Below are positions 24,624-32,539 of a DNA stretch of 39,610 nucleotides, one piece after another. The position numbers and the translations under genes are program-made. Numbering within the stretch: position 1 is the first letter of the stretch; every line of letters begins with the position of its first letter. The DNA is from Thermoplasmata archaeon (lineage in GTDB: Archaea; Thermoplasmatota; Thermoplasmata; Lutacidiplasmatales; UBA184). The notes beneath the pieces are model-generated. The model did not search any database. It was not told the origin of the DNA and worked only from the letters and a program-made list of their open reading frames with translations. Location of the stretch: NCBI GenBank assembly GCA_022750155.1, contig JAKIWG010000020.1, forward strand, positions 1 to 39,610, in the 5' to 3' direction.

Positions 24624-25413
24624 GCCGACCGCCGCCGCGTCGATCGGCGGGGAGTTCTGCGTCGTCTGCGGCCGCGCGGACGTGGCGACGATCGACGGGG
24701 AGTGTGCCGACTGCTACGCGAAGCACCATGCCCTGGTCCGGGTCGCGCAGCACCCCACCGTGGTCCTGTGTCCGACGTGCGGAGCCCGGCTCGTCGGAGC
24801 CCACTGGGAGCGCTCGGGCACCTCCGCGTTGCTCACCTCGGAAGACCTGGTCAAGTTCCTGGAGCCGCTGCCCGAGGTCGGGATCCGCCGCGTCCATTGG
24901 GAGGAGACCGGGGCGAACCCGCTCGTACGCACCCTCACCGGCGCCCTCGACATCCGGTTCCGGGGGACCGAACGGACGATCGGAGTCGACCTGCAGGTCA
25001 AGATCGAGCACCGGACGTGCCTGGAGTGCAGCCGCCGTGCGGGGCACTACTTCACCGCGGTGCTCCAGTTGAGGGGCCTCGAGGAGCGGATCAAGGAGCC
25101 GTCGCGAGAGCTGAGGGCGAGGATCGGCCGGATCTGGGACCACGTCCTGCCCGAGGCGCGCACCGACTGGAAGAACGCCTTCTCCTGGAGGGAGGAGAAG
25201 CCCGAGGGTTGGGACATCTACTTCAAGGACAAGCTCGCGGCGCGCGCCATGGCCCGATGGATGAAGGACCGCCTCGGGGCGCAGCTGAAGGAGTCCCCCT
25301 CCCTCTACGGCCGGAAGGATGGGCACGACGTCTACCGGGTGACGTTCTGCCTCAGGATCCCGCCGGAGGCGGACCCCGAGTACCGCGCGAAACCTCGCAC
25401 CTCGTCGCCGTAG
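24595..25413 (+). CDS. NMD3-family ribosome export/maturation-like zinc protein
   Basis: The 272-residue protein has the NMD3 N-terminal zinc fingers: Cys22-x2-Cys25, Cys37-x2-Cys40, Cys59-x2-Cys62, and Cys142-x2-Cys145 in RTCLECSRRAG. Next come a basic/helical region with HYFTAVLQLRG and a beta-rich C-terminus (GWDIYFKDKLAARAMARWMKDRLG). Eukaryotic NMD3 binds the 60S subunit for export; archaeal relatives (COG1499) lack the export part and are thought to act in 50S maturation. It overlaps DUF424 by 29 nt. Length fits archaeal forms (about 230-370). The start ATG 24595 is the first in frame. Confidence 0.88.
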   Translation: MPRSSASRSEPTAAASIGGEFCVVCGRADVATIDGECADCYAKHHALVRVAQHPTVVLCPTCGARLVGAHWERSGTSALLTSEDLVKFLEPLPEVGIRRVHWEETGANPLVRTLTGALDIRFRGTERTIGVDLQVKIEHRTCLECSRRAGHYFTAVLQLRGLEERIKEPSRELRARIGRIWDHVLPEARTDWKNAFSWREEKPEGWDIYFKDKLAARAMARWMKDRLGAQLKESPSLYGRKDGHDVYRVTFCLRIPPEADPEYRAKPRTSSP

Positions 25414-25455
25414 CGCCGCCGGTCTCGGCGGGAAACCCGCCCATTCGAACGGTAG

Positions 25456-25463
25456 ACTTAAGA
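25456..25463 (+). promoter_or_regulatory. TATA-like box of sepF
   Basis: ACTTAAGA centred about 47 nt before ATG 25507. Transcription would start near 25485, leaving a leader of about 22 nt with a GGGAGCGG purine stretch. Confidence 0.4.
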
Positions 25464-25506
25464 AGCCAACCCTCCTCGAACGGTTCGTAACGGGAGCGGC
25501 ACGAGC

Positions 25507-25881
25507 ATGTTGAAACGCAACTCAATCCTTCGGCGGCACCACGGCGCGGACACCCTCGAGGAGGGCTCATTCCTCGACCTCGGCGCCATGCAGTTCGACG
25601 ACGAGGCGGCGGCCGGGGCCCGCTCCACGATCCGCATGGCCGAGATCCTGCGCGTCGACGACGTGCATTCGCTCAGCAAGCTCGCCTACCAGGGCGACAC
25701 CCTCATCGTCGACTACACGTCGATCGCGAACGACCAGAACTCGGTGCGGCGCATGAGCGTCGACCTGAAGAACATCGCGAAGGACACCGGCGGGGACGTG
25801 GCGGGGATCGCCAAGAACCTGCTCTGCCTGACGCCCGCAGGCATCCGGATCGACCGTCAGAAGATTCGCCCCACGCTATAG
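25507..25881 (+). CDS. sepF: Archaeal SepF-like cell-division protein
   Basis: The 124-residue protein has a short amphipathic N-terminus (MLKRNSILRRHHG), the membrane-targeting helix expected in SepF, then a linker. The SepF core runs over about 43-124: AEILRVDDVHSLSKLAYQGD, TLIVDYTSIANDQ, RRMSVDLKNIAKDTGGDVAG and LLCLTPAGIRIDRQKI. Archaeal SepF anchors FtsZ1/FtsZ2 to the membrane at midcell. No FtsZ is in the window. The M17 aminopeptidase follows 23 nt later and may share its transcript. A PRC-barrel gene of the type linked to SepF in haloarchaea is about 7 kb away. Confidence 0.88.
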   Translation: MLKRNSILRRHHGADTLEEGSFLDLGAMQFDDEAAAGARSTIRMAEILRVDDVHSLSKLAYQGDTLIVDYTSIANDQNSVRRMSVDLKNIAKDTGGDVAGIAKNLLCLTPAGIRIDRQKIRPTL

Positions 25882-25904
25882 CCTCCGACGGCTATCGCCC
25901 AGCG

Positions 25905-27428
25905 ATGAAGCTGGGAGTCGACCGCCGAGAAGCGCACGCCGCATCGACCGACGCCGCGGTGAGCGCGGTGTTCGAGCGGGGCGAGAAGGAGGAGGCGCTT
26001 CCTCGGGCCCTGGTGCGCGAGGACCACGTCACGGGCGGGATGCTCACCAAGGCGTGGGAACGGCGCGAGGTCAAGGGCAAGCGCGGGGAGCTCACCGTCC
26101 TCCATCGTCCGGACGGCAAGGGCCGCGTGGTGCTCATCGGCGTCGGGTCGCGTCCGGGGTTCGACGCGGAAGGGGCCCGTCGGGCGGCCGCCACGGCGAT
26201 CCGGGCGCTGAAGGGACGAGGGGCCCGCAGCGTCGGCTTTCGCCTGGGGACGTTCGTCACCGAGCGCGTGCCGAGCGACGTCGCCATCCGCGCGCTGGCA
26301 GACGGGGCCTCGCTCGGGGCCTATGAATTCCTGAAGTACAAGACCACCCACGAGGGCGCCGTCGAGGAGGTCACGGCGTACCTGGGGGAGGAGCACGGGC
26401 GGGAGGAGTCGGCGCTGAAGAAGGCGCTCGACCAGCAGGTAGAGATCCTGGAGGCGGTCCTGTGGACGCGGGACGTCGCCAACCTTCCCGCCGACACCGC
26501 GACCCCGGACTGGCTCGCGGAAGAGGCGAAGCGGCTCGGGAAGGAGTACGGCCTGAAGGTTTCGGTCTTCGATGAGAAGAAGCTCGCCGAGATGCATTGC
26601 GGGGGGATCCTGGGCGTCGGCAGCGGGTCGTCGCACCCCCCTCGCCTGATCGTCCTCGAGTACTCCGGCGGTTCTCGATCCGGCAAGACCGTCGCCGTCG
26701 TCGGGAAGGGGATCACCTTCGATTCCGGCGGGATCTCGATCAAGCCGGCGCTCCGCATGGGCGACATGAAGTTCGACAAATCCGGCGCCTGCGCGGTCCT
26801 GGGGATCCTTCGGGCGGCGGCGGCGCTGAAGGTCCCGCCCCGCGTGATCGGGGTCTTGGCGTGCGCCGAGAACCTGCCCGGCGGCTCGGCGTACCGACCG
26901 GGGGACGTGATCCGCACGTACAACGGGAAGACGATCGAGATCACCAACACCGACGCGGAGGGGCGGGTGGTCCTCTCCGACGCTCTCGCCTACGTGGTCG
27001 AGAAGTTCCGGCCGGACGAGGTCATCGACCTCGCCACGCTGACGGGGGCCTGCGTCGTCGCCCTCGGGGACGACATGGCGGGGATGGTGGCGACGGATGA
27101 GAAGCTCGCGCAGGGACTCCTGGACGCCTCGGCCGTCACCGGGGAGCCGCTCTGGCGGATGCCCCTCACCGACTACCACCGCGAACTGGTCAAGAGCGAC
27201 GTCGCCGAGGTCCGCAACTCGACGGAGATCTCCGTGGCGGGGGTCCTGACCGCGGCCGCGTTCCTGGAGCACTTCGTCGGGAAGACGCCCTGGGCGCACC
27301 TCGACATCGCCGGGCCGGCGTACACCACGCCGTCGACCCGCAAATTCCAGCCGCAGTACCAGAACATCGGCGCGACCGCGTTCGGGGTGCGACTGGTGAC
27401 CCGCTACCTGCAGGACGGGAGTCGATAG
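25905..27428 (+). CDS. pepA: Leucyl aminopeptidase, family M17
   Basis: The 507-residue enzyme removes N-terminal residues from peptides, likely downstream of the proteasome. The C-terminal catalytic domain has VVGKGITFDSGGISIKPA near 265 (first metal-binding Lys and Asp), MKFDKSGACAVLG near 288, and the M17 signature NTDAEGRVVLSDAL near 347. TGACVVALGD near 385 follows, and it ends AYTTPSTRKFQPQYQNIGATAFGVR. The N-terminal third is the variable macro-like domain. M17 enzymes are hexamers with two metal ions. ATG 25905 begins MKLGVDRREAH, 23 nt after sepF. The gene ends at a pair of GC-rich hairpins facing herA. Confidence 0.95.
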   Translation: MKLGVDRREAHAASTDAAVSAVFERGEKEEALPRALVREDHVTGGMLTKAWERREVKGKRGELTVLHRPDGKGRVVLIGVGSRPGFDAEGARRAAATAIRALKGRGARSVGFRLGTFVTERVPSDVAIRALADGASLGAYEFLKYKTTHEGAVEEVTAYLGEEHGREESALKKALDQQVEILEAVLWTRDVANLPADTATPDWLAEEAKRLGKEYGLKVSVFDEKKLAEMHCGGILGVGSGSSHPPRLIVLEYSGGSRSGKTVAVVGKGITFDSGGISIKPALRMGDMKFDKSGACAVLGILRAAAALKVPPRVIGVLACAENLPGGSAYRPGDVIRTYNGKTIEITNTDAEGRVVLSDALAYVVEKFRPDEVIDLATLTGACVVALGDDMAGMVATDEKLAQGLLDASAVTGEPLWRMPLTDYHRELVKSDVAEVRNSTEISVAGVLTAAAFLEHFVGKTPWAHLDIAGPAYTTPSTRKFQPQYQNIGATAFGVRLVTRYLQDGSR

Positions 27429-27433
27429 TCTCG

Positions 27434-27473
27434 GCGGGCCGCACCGGCCCGCGGGACCCCCAGACCCGGTCCC
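27434..27473. terminator. Two hairpins between convergent pepA and herA
   Basis: The first stem is GCGGGCCG (27434-27441) with CGGCCCGC (27445-27452), loop CAC. The second is GGGACC (27453-27458) with GGTCCC (27468-27473). They start six bases after the pepA stop and end 25 bases before the herA stop, so they can mark the ends of both transcripts. Confidence 0.4.
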
Positions 27474-27497
27474 CTTCCGCCTGCCGGAGCTCCGGGT

Positions 27498-28952
27498 TCA
27501 GTTGTCCACGATCTTGACGGATTCCCCGCCGTGCTTGGTCGCGCGGGGCCGGACCTCGCAGAAGAGCGGGGTATGGTAGCCGCCTCCGGTGACGAGCGCG
27601 ACGCCCACCGGCAGCGACTGGATCATGTCCGTCATCCCGGGGGTCAACCCCTCGATCGACTGAGCGATGGCCTTCAGGTCGAGCGGGTTCGTCACCTGGA
27701 GGATGAGCTGGGTGTTGCACTGCGAGAGGACGCTCTTGTCGATGCGGGCGGCCCGCTGGGTGACGGCGCACAGGCCGAGGCCGAACTTGCGCCCCTCGCT
27801 CGCGATGTTCTTCAGGATCCTCGAGCAGGTCGCCTGACCCTGCTGGGGGGCGAAGTTGTGCGCCTCCTCGATGACCAGGAACAGCGGCGGGATCTTCCCC
27901 TTCTTCCGGTTCTCGAACAGCGTGCTCGCGATCCGGGCGACGACGAGTTCCTGGACATCCGGAGCCACTCCCCGCAGGTTGATCAACGTCGCCACGCCCT
28001 TCTGGACCAGGTCGTTGAGGCTCGTACCCTGGGGGGCGAGGAGCTTGGTCTGCTCGACGTACTCGAGCCGCTCGTGGAGCGCTTCGATCGCCGCGCCTTC
28101 CCCGCGCTCGGCGGCGAGGACGAGGTCGTGGACGGTGTACTCCGGGTTCGTCGAGGCCAGCGCCTCGACGAGCGTCTTCAGCGGGGCGAGGAACATCTTG
28201 ACGTTGTTGAGCCCCATGAAGACGAGCAGCTCCCGGGGGTCGGTGCTCCTCAACGAGAAGGTGAGGGGCTTGGCGCCCGGGTTGAGCGAGACGTCGGGGG
28301 AGTACTCTTGGATCTGCTTGCCGAATCCCTGCGACTCTACGTGGAAGCGCGCGTGGACGCCGTTCGCCTCGGCCGGGATCCGCAGCGAACCGTACTCCCC
28401 GTGGGGGTCGATGATGACGCAGGTGACCTTGTGGCGGAGCAGCTCTTCGATGAGGACGCCCAACAGGTAACTCTTCCCGCCGCCGGTCTTGGCCAATACG
28501 CTCACGTGGCGCTGGACGAGCTGGTTGATGTCGAGCTCGATGCGTAGCGAGTGGTTCCGCAACAGCCCGACGTAGGCGCCGGTGTTGCCGCGGTGCTTCA
28601 GCCCGAGGACGTCGGCGATCAGCGCCTCTTCGGCGCGGAAGACCTTCGCCCCGGGCCGGAACGGGATCGTCGGGATCTTCACGACCCCCTGGTCGTCCCG
28701 GTACCCGACGATGCGGGCGATCCCGAGCAGGTTCTGGTGGATGGTGGCCTCCGTCGTCGCCCCCTTGCCGAGGGCGTCGGCGCCGTCGAGGTCGAGGTCG
28801 CTCTTGCGCCGCAGGTCGTCGAGCTGGCAGAGGACGCGGCCGTGGAGTTCGTCCTCGACCGTCAGGTAGTCTCCGCGCTCGACGGGCTGGACGAGCGAGA
28901 GTTGGAACTGGCCGAGCCCCACATCCCCGAAGATCCGGCCGACCTCGTCCAT
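27498..28952 (-). CDS. herA: HerA-type DNA translocase/helicase
   Basis: The 484-residue protein has the HAS-barrel N-terminus (IFGDVGLGQFQLSLV...VERGDYLTVED) followed by a FtsK/HerA ATPase. Walker A is AKTGGGKSYLLGV near 153, then VIIDPHGEYGSL. Walker B is LFLVIEEAHNFAPQQ near 355, with TQRAARIDKSVLSQCNTQ (arginine finger and sensor region) near 400. HerA works as a hexamer with the NurA nuclease, Mre11 and Rad50 in end resection; none of these genes is adjacent in the window. ATG 28952 lies about 29 nt from TTAATA (28979-28984), consistent with leaderless transcription. Length is close to the usual 490-550. Confidence 0.92.
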   Translation of the reverse strand: MDEVGRIFGDVGLGQFQLSLVQPVERGDYLTVEDELHGRVLCQLDDLRRKSDLDLDGADALGKGATTEATIHQNLLGIARIVGYRDDQGVVKIPTIPFRPGAKVFRAEEALIADVLGLKHRGNTGAYVGLLRNHSLRIELDINQLVQRHVSVLAKTGGGKSYLLGVLIEELLRHKVTCVIIDPHGEYGSLRIPAEANGVHARFHVESQGFGKQIQEYSPDVSLNPGAKPLTFSLRSTDPRELLVFMGLNNVKMFLAPLKTLVEALASTNPEYTVHDLVLAAERGEGAAIEALHERLEYVEQTKLLAPQGTSLNDLVQKGVATLINLRGVAPDVQELVVARIASTLFENRKKGKIPPLFLVIEEAHNFAPQQGQATCSRILKNIASEGRKFGLGLCAVTQRAARIDKSVLSQCNTQLILQVTNPLDLKAIAQSIEGLTPGMTDMIQSLPVGVALVTGGGYHTPLFCEVRPRATKHGGESVKIVDN

Positions 28953-28978
28953 TCGCCGTTGAACCGGGCGAGTCGCGT

Positions 28979-28984
28979 ATTAAG
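28979..28984 (-). promoter_or_regulatory. TATA box of herA
   Basis: Minus-strand CTTAATACG, core TATTAA/TTAATA, centred about 29 nt before ATG 28952. Confidence 0.5.
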
Positions 28985-29083
28985 ATGCCGCGGGACTCGA
29001 AGCCGCTCGGCGGCGCCGGCGGGCCGTTCCTCCCCGCACACCGCGGCGCGTAGGCGGGTCAACCACCCGGGGGGGAGGGAGTC

Positions 29084-29091
29084 TTTATATC
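29084..29091 (+). promoter_or_regulatory. TATA box of coiled-coil/HAD operon
   Basis: TTTATATC in a GC-rich background. The predicted transcription start is near 29114; the TTG start at 29144 would then have a leader of about 30 nt. Confidence 0.6.
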
Positions 29092-29143
29092 GACCCCGAA
29101 TTTCGAACCTCCCCCGGCGTTAATTTCGACCGGCGGTGCCTCT

Positions 29144-30007
29144 TTGACCGACGCGACGGATGAACTCGAACGGAAGCGCGCCGAGTCGAACGCGAAAGCG
29201 GACGACTTCCGGGCGCGCCGGGACCGTTTGAACGCCGACGCCCGGACCCGCGCCGAGGAGCGCGCCCGGATCATCGATGATCTGCACGGGAAGAGCTCCG
29301 ATGCCCAGGAGCACCGGCGCCACCGGGATGAGCTGAACGATCAGGTCCGCGAGGCCAAGCGCCTTCGCGAGGAATGGAACCGCAAGCTGCAGGAAGCCTC
29401 CGACCGGATGGCCGAGCTGAAGCGGACCCGGACGCCCCAGACCGGCGCCGTCCCCGTCTGGCGGCTCCGCAAGGAGCTCAAAGAGCTGGAGTTCCGCCAC
29501 ATGACCACGGTCCTCGGGCCGGACGCCGAGAAGCGTCTCATCGAGGAGATGAAGCGCCTCGAAGCGGCGATCCGCTCGCAGGACGAGCAGCTCCGCCAGG
29601 ACCCGGAGATCGACCACGCGATCGCCGCCACCAACGAGTCGCGCACCGAGGCGGAGAAGCACCACGCCGCCGTCGGGCAACTCGCCGAGGACGCCCAGCA
29701 CGAGCACGAGCAGATGGTCCAGCTCTACGAATCCGTCGACGAGCTGCGGCGGCAGGCGGACGAGGTGCAGGCGAAGCTCATCGAGGTCAAGGCGGCCGCC
29801 GACGAGGCGCACCGCGCCCACATCACCGCCATCGAGGAGGTGCGGGACATCGAGAAGATGCTCTATGCCGCCCGCGGGGGCCGGGTGCCGATGTCGTACG
29901 CTGACGCGGAGCCGCCCCGCGAGGAGGATTTCCTCGCCCGCCTCAAGAAGGGAGAGAAGGTCTCGACGGAAGACCTGCTCGAGCTCCAGAAGACCGGCCG
30001 CGGATAG
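29144..30007 (+). CDS. Coiled-coil protein (COG1340-like)
   Basis: The 287-residue protein is almost entirely charged helix. Heptad-rich segments cover about residues 5-95 (repeats of the ARRDRLNADARTRAEERA type) and 115-240. They are broken near 100 by PQTGAVPVWRLRKELKELEF, a hairpin seen in archaeal COG1340 proteins, and it ends with EDFLARLKKGEKVSTEDLLELQKTG. Such proteins probably form long rods; their role is not established. The start is TTG 29144, the only start codon before the conserved coil, since an in-frame TAA lies upstream. A HAD hydrolase follows after 8 nt, so both are on one transcript. Confidence 0.82.
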   Translation: MTDATDELERKRAESNAKADDFRARRDRLNADARTRAEERARIIDDLHGKSSDAQEHRRHRDELNDQVREAKRLREEWNRKLQEASDRMAELKRTRTPQTGAVPVWRLRKELKELEFRHMTTVLGPDAEKRLIEEMKRLEAAIRSQDEQLRQDPEIDHAIAATNESRTEAEKHHAAVGQLAEDAQHEHEQMVQLYESVDELRRQADEVQAKLIEVKAAADEAHRAHITAIEEVRDIEKMLYAARGGRVPMSYADAEPPREEDFLARLKKGEKVSTEDLLELQKTGRG

Positions 30008-30015
30008 GCCCGACC

Positions 30016-30768
30016 TTGGCAGCCCCTTCCCCGAACGCCCCGCGAGCCGTCCTCCTCGACCTCGACGACACGTTGGTCCCCTGGCAGACCCTCACGCATT
30101 GGCAGTGGGCGTGGAAACCGCGGGGTCCCGTGCTCGGCGAGCGGCACGCGCACGCGGCGATCAAGCGGTCGGTCCACGCGTGGGACCGCCGACGCTGGGC
30201 GGGCCTCCTCGGGGAGGAACCCCCCACCGACCTCCCCGCGTACCGCGCGTTCCTCGGGTCGTGCCTCACGGAGGTCGCCGGACACCCGCTGCCGAGCGAG
30301 GAGTCGGCGGCGGTCGTGGAGCGGTTCCTGCACCCGGCGCACGAGTTCGAGCAGTTCCCGGAGGCCCAGAGCGCGCTCAAGGCGCTCCAGGGGCTCTCCG
30401 TGCGGGTCGGGGTCTCCACCTATCTACCGCAGGACGTCGCGCGCACCATGCTGCGACGCTCCGGCCTCCCCGAAGAGCTCCTGGTGCTCTCGGACGCCGA
30501 CGGCCCCGAGCTCTCGTTGCCGCGCGCCACGGGGTTCCGGGCCGCGGCCAAGAAGCTCGACGCCCGTCCCTCCCAGACGATCTATGTCGGCGACCTGTTC
30601 TGGAGCGATGTGCGCGCCGCCGCGCGCACGGGGATGCGCTCGGTCCTCCTGGACCGCCACGACACGTGGCCCCGCGTGACCTCCTCCCGGGTCCGCACGC
30701 TGACCGAGCTCGCGGAGCTCGTCCGTTCTCCGCCCCCCGCGGAACCGGCCGGCGCGCCCGTTTCCTGA
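30016..30768 (+). CDS. HAD-superfamily hydrolase with altered motif III
   Basis: The 250-residue protein has HAD motif I VLLDLDDTLVPW (Asp15 nucleophile, Asp17 acid), a helical cap at about 25-105, and motif II at VGVSTYLPQD near 135 (Ser/Thr). Motif IV is IYVGDLFWSDVRAA near 193. At motif III, where a Lys normally stabilises the phospho-aspartate (KP pattern), the sequence is LSLPRATGFRAAAKKL, with Leu in the Lys position; Lys nearby might substitute. It is probably a phosphatase of unknown substrate. TTG 30016 begins 8 nt after the coiled-coil gene. COG1340-type proteins are sometimes labelled phosphoserine phosphatase, and here a HAD gene really follows one. Confidence 0.85.
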   Translation: MAAPSPNAPRAVLLDLDDTLVPWQTLTHWQWAWKPRGPVLGERHAHAAIKRSVHAWDRRRWAGLLGEEPPTDLPAYRAFLGSCLTEVAGHPLPSEESAAVVERFLHPAHEFEQFPEAQSALKALQGLSVRVGVSTYLPQDVARTMLRRSGLPEELLVLSDADGPELSLPRATGFRAAAKKLDARPSQTIYVGDLFWSDVRAAARTGMRSVLLDRHDTWPRVTSSRVRTLTELAELVRSPPPAEPAGAPVS

Positions 30769-30815
30769 CGGAGAATCGACGGGTTCGCCCCTCGATTTCC
30801 GCCGTCGGGGAACGG

Positions 30816-30824
30816 CTATATATG
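30816..30824 (+). promoter_or_regulatory. Strong TATA box of V4R-roadblock pair
   Basis: CTATATATG centred about 31 nt before ATG 30851. It is among the closest matches to the archaeal consensus in this window. Confidence 0.65.
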
Positions 30825-30850
30825 CGCCCCCTCCGTCCTACCAGCGTCCC

Positions 30851-31252
30851 ATGCGATATGTCAAACTCAATCAAGGGGAGCTCCGAAAAATCAAGGAGCT
30901 CTATGAGGGGGTCATGTCGCACGCCTGCCACGGACTGTTCTTCAAGGAAGGCTCGGTCGTCGGTTCGGACATGGCCGAGGAGGCCCTCAAGGACCGCTCG
31001 AGATTCTACCACCGCGCGGCCGAGATCCTGAAAGAGCGAGGCTGGGTCGAGGAGATCCAGTTCAAGGACGGGGAGGTCATCGTCAAGGGGTCGATCGAGG
31101 TCGTCCCGAGCGACATTCCGACGTGCCACCGGTTGCGGGGCATCCTCCGCGAGTTCTACGAACGTTTTAAGGGCTCGCGCGTTAAGTGTACTGAGGAGAC
31201 ATGCTCCAGCGTCGGGCAAGCTGAGTGTCGTTTCCGCATCGAAGAGATGTAG
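30851..31252 (+). CDS. V4R-domain protein
   Basis: The 133-residue protein fits a compact V4R (4-vinyl reductase-like) domain: FFKEGSVVGSDMAEEAL near 30-45, a helix with the hydrophobic YHRAAEILKERGW, then the strand pair IQFKDGEVIVKGSIEV. The C-terminal Cys cluster VKCTEETCSSVGQAECRF has Cys113, Cys118 and Cys126. V4R domains bind small molecules such as tetrapyrrole precursors or hydrocarbons, and the Cys cluster may hold a metal. A roadblock protein starts 15 nt downstream, so ligand sensing coupled to a roadblock partner is inferred from context. Confidence 0.82.
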   Translation: MRYVKLNQGELRKIKELYEGVMSHACHGLFFKEGSVVGSDMAEEALKDRSRFYHRAAEILKERGWVEEIQFKDGEVIVKGSIEVVPSDIPTCHRLRGILREFYERFKGSRVKCTEETCSSVGQAECRFRIEEM

Positions 31253-31267
31253 GGGTTCCGGGAATCC

Positions 31268-31627
31268 ATGATGGCAACGGGTAATGTAGGGGCGGTGATC
31301 AAGGACCTGAAGGCCCGCATCGGCGGGATCGCGACGGCCCTGGTCTCCCGCGACGGGCTCGTGCTGTATGCCGATGTCCCGGCCGGCGTCTACACCGAAA
31401 CCTTCGCCATCATGTGCGCCACGATCCTCGGGGCGGCCGCTACGGCCAACACCGAGCTCAACCGCGCACCCCCCGAGAAGATCGTCATCGAGGGGAACGA
31501 CTCCAAGACGATTGTCGTCGGCAGCGGGAAGAAGGCGCTCCTCGTCGCCGTGGTCGACCAGACGGCGGACGCGAACCGCGTCCTCGCCGAGGTCACCAAG
31601 GTCGCCGAGCTCCTCAAGGCCGGCTAG
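31268..31627 (+). CDS. Roadblock/LC7-domain protein
   Basis: The 119-residue protein shows the roadblock fold: helix VIKDLKARIGGIATALVSRDGLVLYAD, then a long helix FAIMCATILGAAATANTEL, strand KIVIEGNDSKTIVVGSG, strand ALLVAVVD, and a final helix. Roadblock dimers act as scaffolds or activating partners for small Ras-like GTPases (MglB with MglA in bacteria; archaeal counterparts). No GTPase is in the window. It starts with ATG ATG at 31268/31271, 15 nt after the V4R gene, and is probably co-transcribed with it. Confidence 0.88.
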   Translation: MMATGNVGAVIKDLKARIGGIATALVSRDGLVLYADVPAGVYTETFAIMCATILGAAATANTELNRAPPEKIVIEGNDSKTIVVGSGKKALLVAVVDQTADANRVLAEVTKVAELLKAG

Positions 31628-31649
31628 GCCGAGTCCTGCCCCAGGGCTG

Positions 31650-31663
31650 CCCCCGACCGGGGG
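31650..31663. terminator. Hairpin between convergent roadblock and GT2 genes
   Basis: CCCCC (31650-31654) and GGGGG (31659-31663) with a four-base loop in the 45-nt gap. Short stem, weak evidence. Confidence 0.25.
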
Positions 31664-31672
31664 TACGACCGT

Positions 31673-32539
31673 TCACGCCGTGCGGCGTTCGTCGAGTTCG
31701 CGCCGCGTGCTGGCCCGGTCCCCTGGCGTCTCGTTGAGGAGCCGATTGCCGGTCAACACCCTCATCATGTATCCGGCGAGGGCCGCCACGAGGCGGGCCC
31801 AGGCGATCACGGAGCGCTGGCCGGACATGAGGCGACGGATCCGGTAATTCCCCCACAGGCTCCCGTGCTTCTCGGTCAGCTGCTTGCGGCCGTAGCCGTT
31901 CCAGAACGCCTGGTACAGGAACCGGATGAACGACGGGCGCATGGCGTGGTAGATGATCGCCCGCTCCTCGTAACGGATCCGGGCGCCGCGTTCGACCGCA
32001 CGGAGGTTGAGGTCGATGTCCTCGGCGGTGATGAAGTGCGGGTCGAAGCCGCCGAGGTCCTGGAAGAGGGAGCGTCGGTAGCCCAAGTTGCACGAAGGGT
32101 ACGTCACATCGCTCCCCCGCTGGAACAGCTCGACGCGCTCGAGCATGTTGTACTGGCTTCGGCCCACGGGCACGGTGCGGCCCGCCACGACGTCGTCCTG
32201 CCCGAGGCTGGACCTCAGGGTCGAGAGCCAGTGGGAGTCGGCGAAGCAGTCGCCGTCGGTGAATGCGATGAACTCCCCCCGCGCGAGCTCCACGCCGGCG
32301 TTGCGGCCCATCCCCCGGCTCCCGAAACGCTGGCGCGCCTGGAACGTGTTGGGGTATCTTGCGGCGAACTCCTGGGCGATATCGAACGTGTCGTCACGCG
32401 ACAGCGCGTCGACGACGATGACCTCGTACGGCCCCTCCTGGGGCACGAGGCTCTCGAGGAGGTGGCGGAGGTGGGCCCCCTCGTTCTTTACGGTGATGAC
32501 TATCGAGATGAACGAACGGTCGGAGGGGTCACTTCCCAA
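31673..32539 (-). CDS. Family 2 glycosyltransferase
   Basis: The 288-residue protein has a GT-A fold: FISIVITVKNEGAHLRHLLESL at the start (nucleotide site), VIVVDALSRDDT near 40, AFTDGDCFADSHW near 95 (DxD metal site), and SCNLGYRRSLFQDLGGFD near 150. FITAEDIDLNLR near 170 holds the ED catalytic base region, and a hydrophobic segment (VIAWARLVAALAGYMM) near 250 probably attaches it to the membrane. The donor and acceptor are unknown; with many Asn-x-Ser/Thr sites on nearby surface proteins, a role in glycan synthesis is plausible. Its start overlaps the PRC-barrel stop by 11 nt. Confidence 0.9.
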   Translation of the reverse strand: MGSDPSDRSFISIVITVKNEGAHLRHLLESLVPQEGPYEVIVVDALSRDDTFDIAQEFAARYPNTFQARQRFGSRGMGRNAGVELARGEFIAFTDGDCFADSHWLSTLRSSLGQDDVVAGRTVPVGRSQYNMLERVELFQRGSDVTYPSCNLGYRRSLFQDLGGFDPHFITAEDIDLNLRAVERGARIRYEERAIIYHAMRPSFIRFLYQAFWNGYGRKQLTEKHGSLWGNYRIRRLMSGQRSVIAWARLVAALAGYMMRVLTGNRLLNETPGDRASTRRELDERRTA

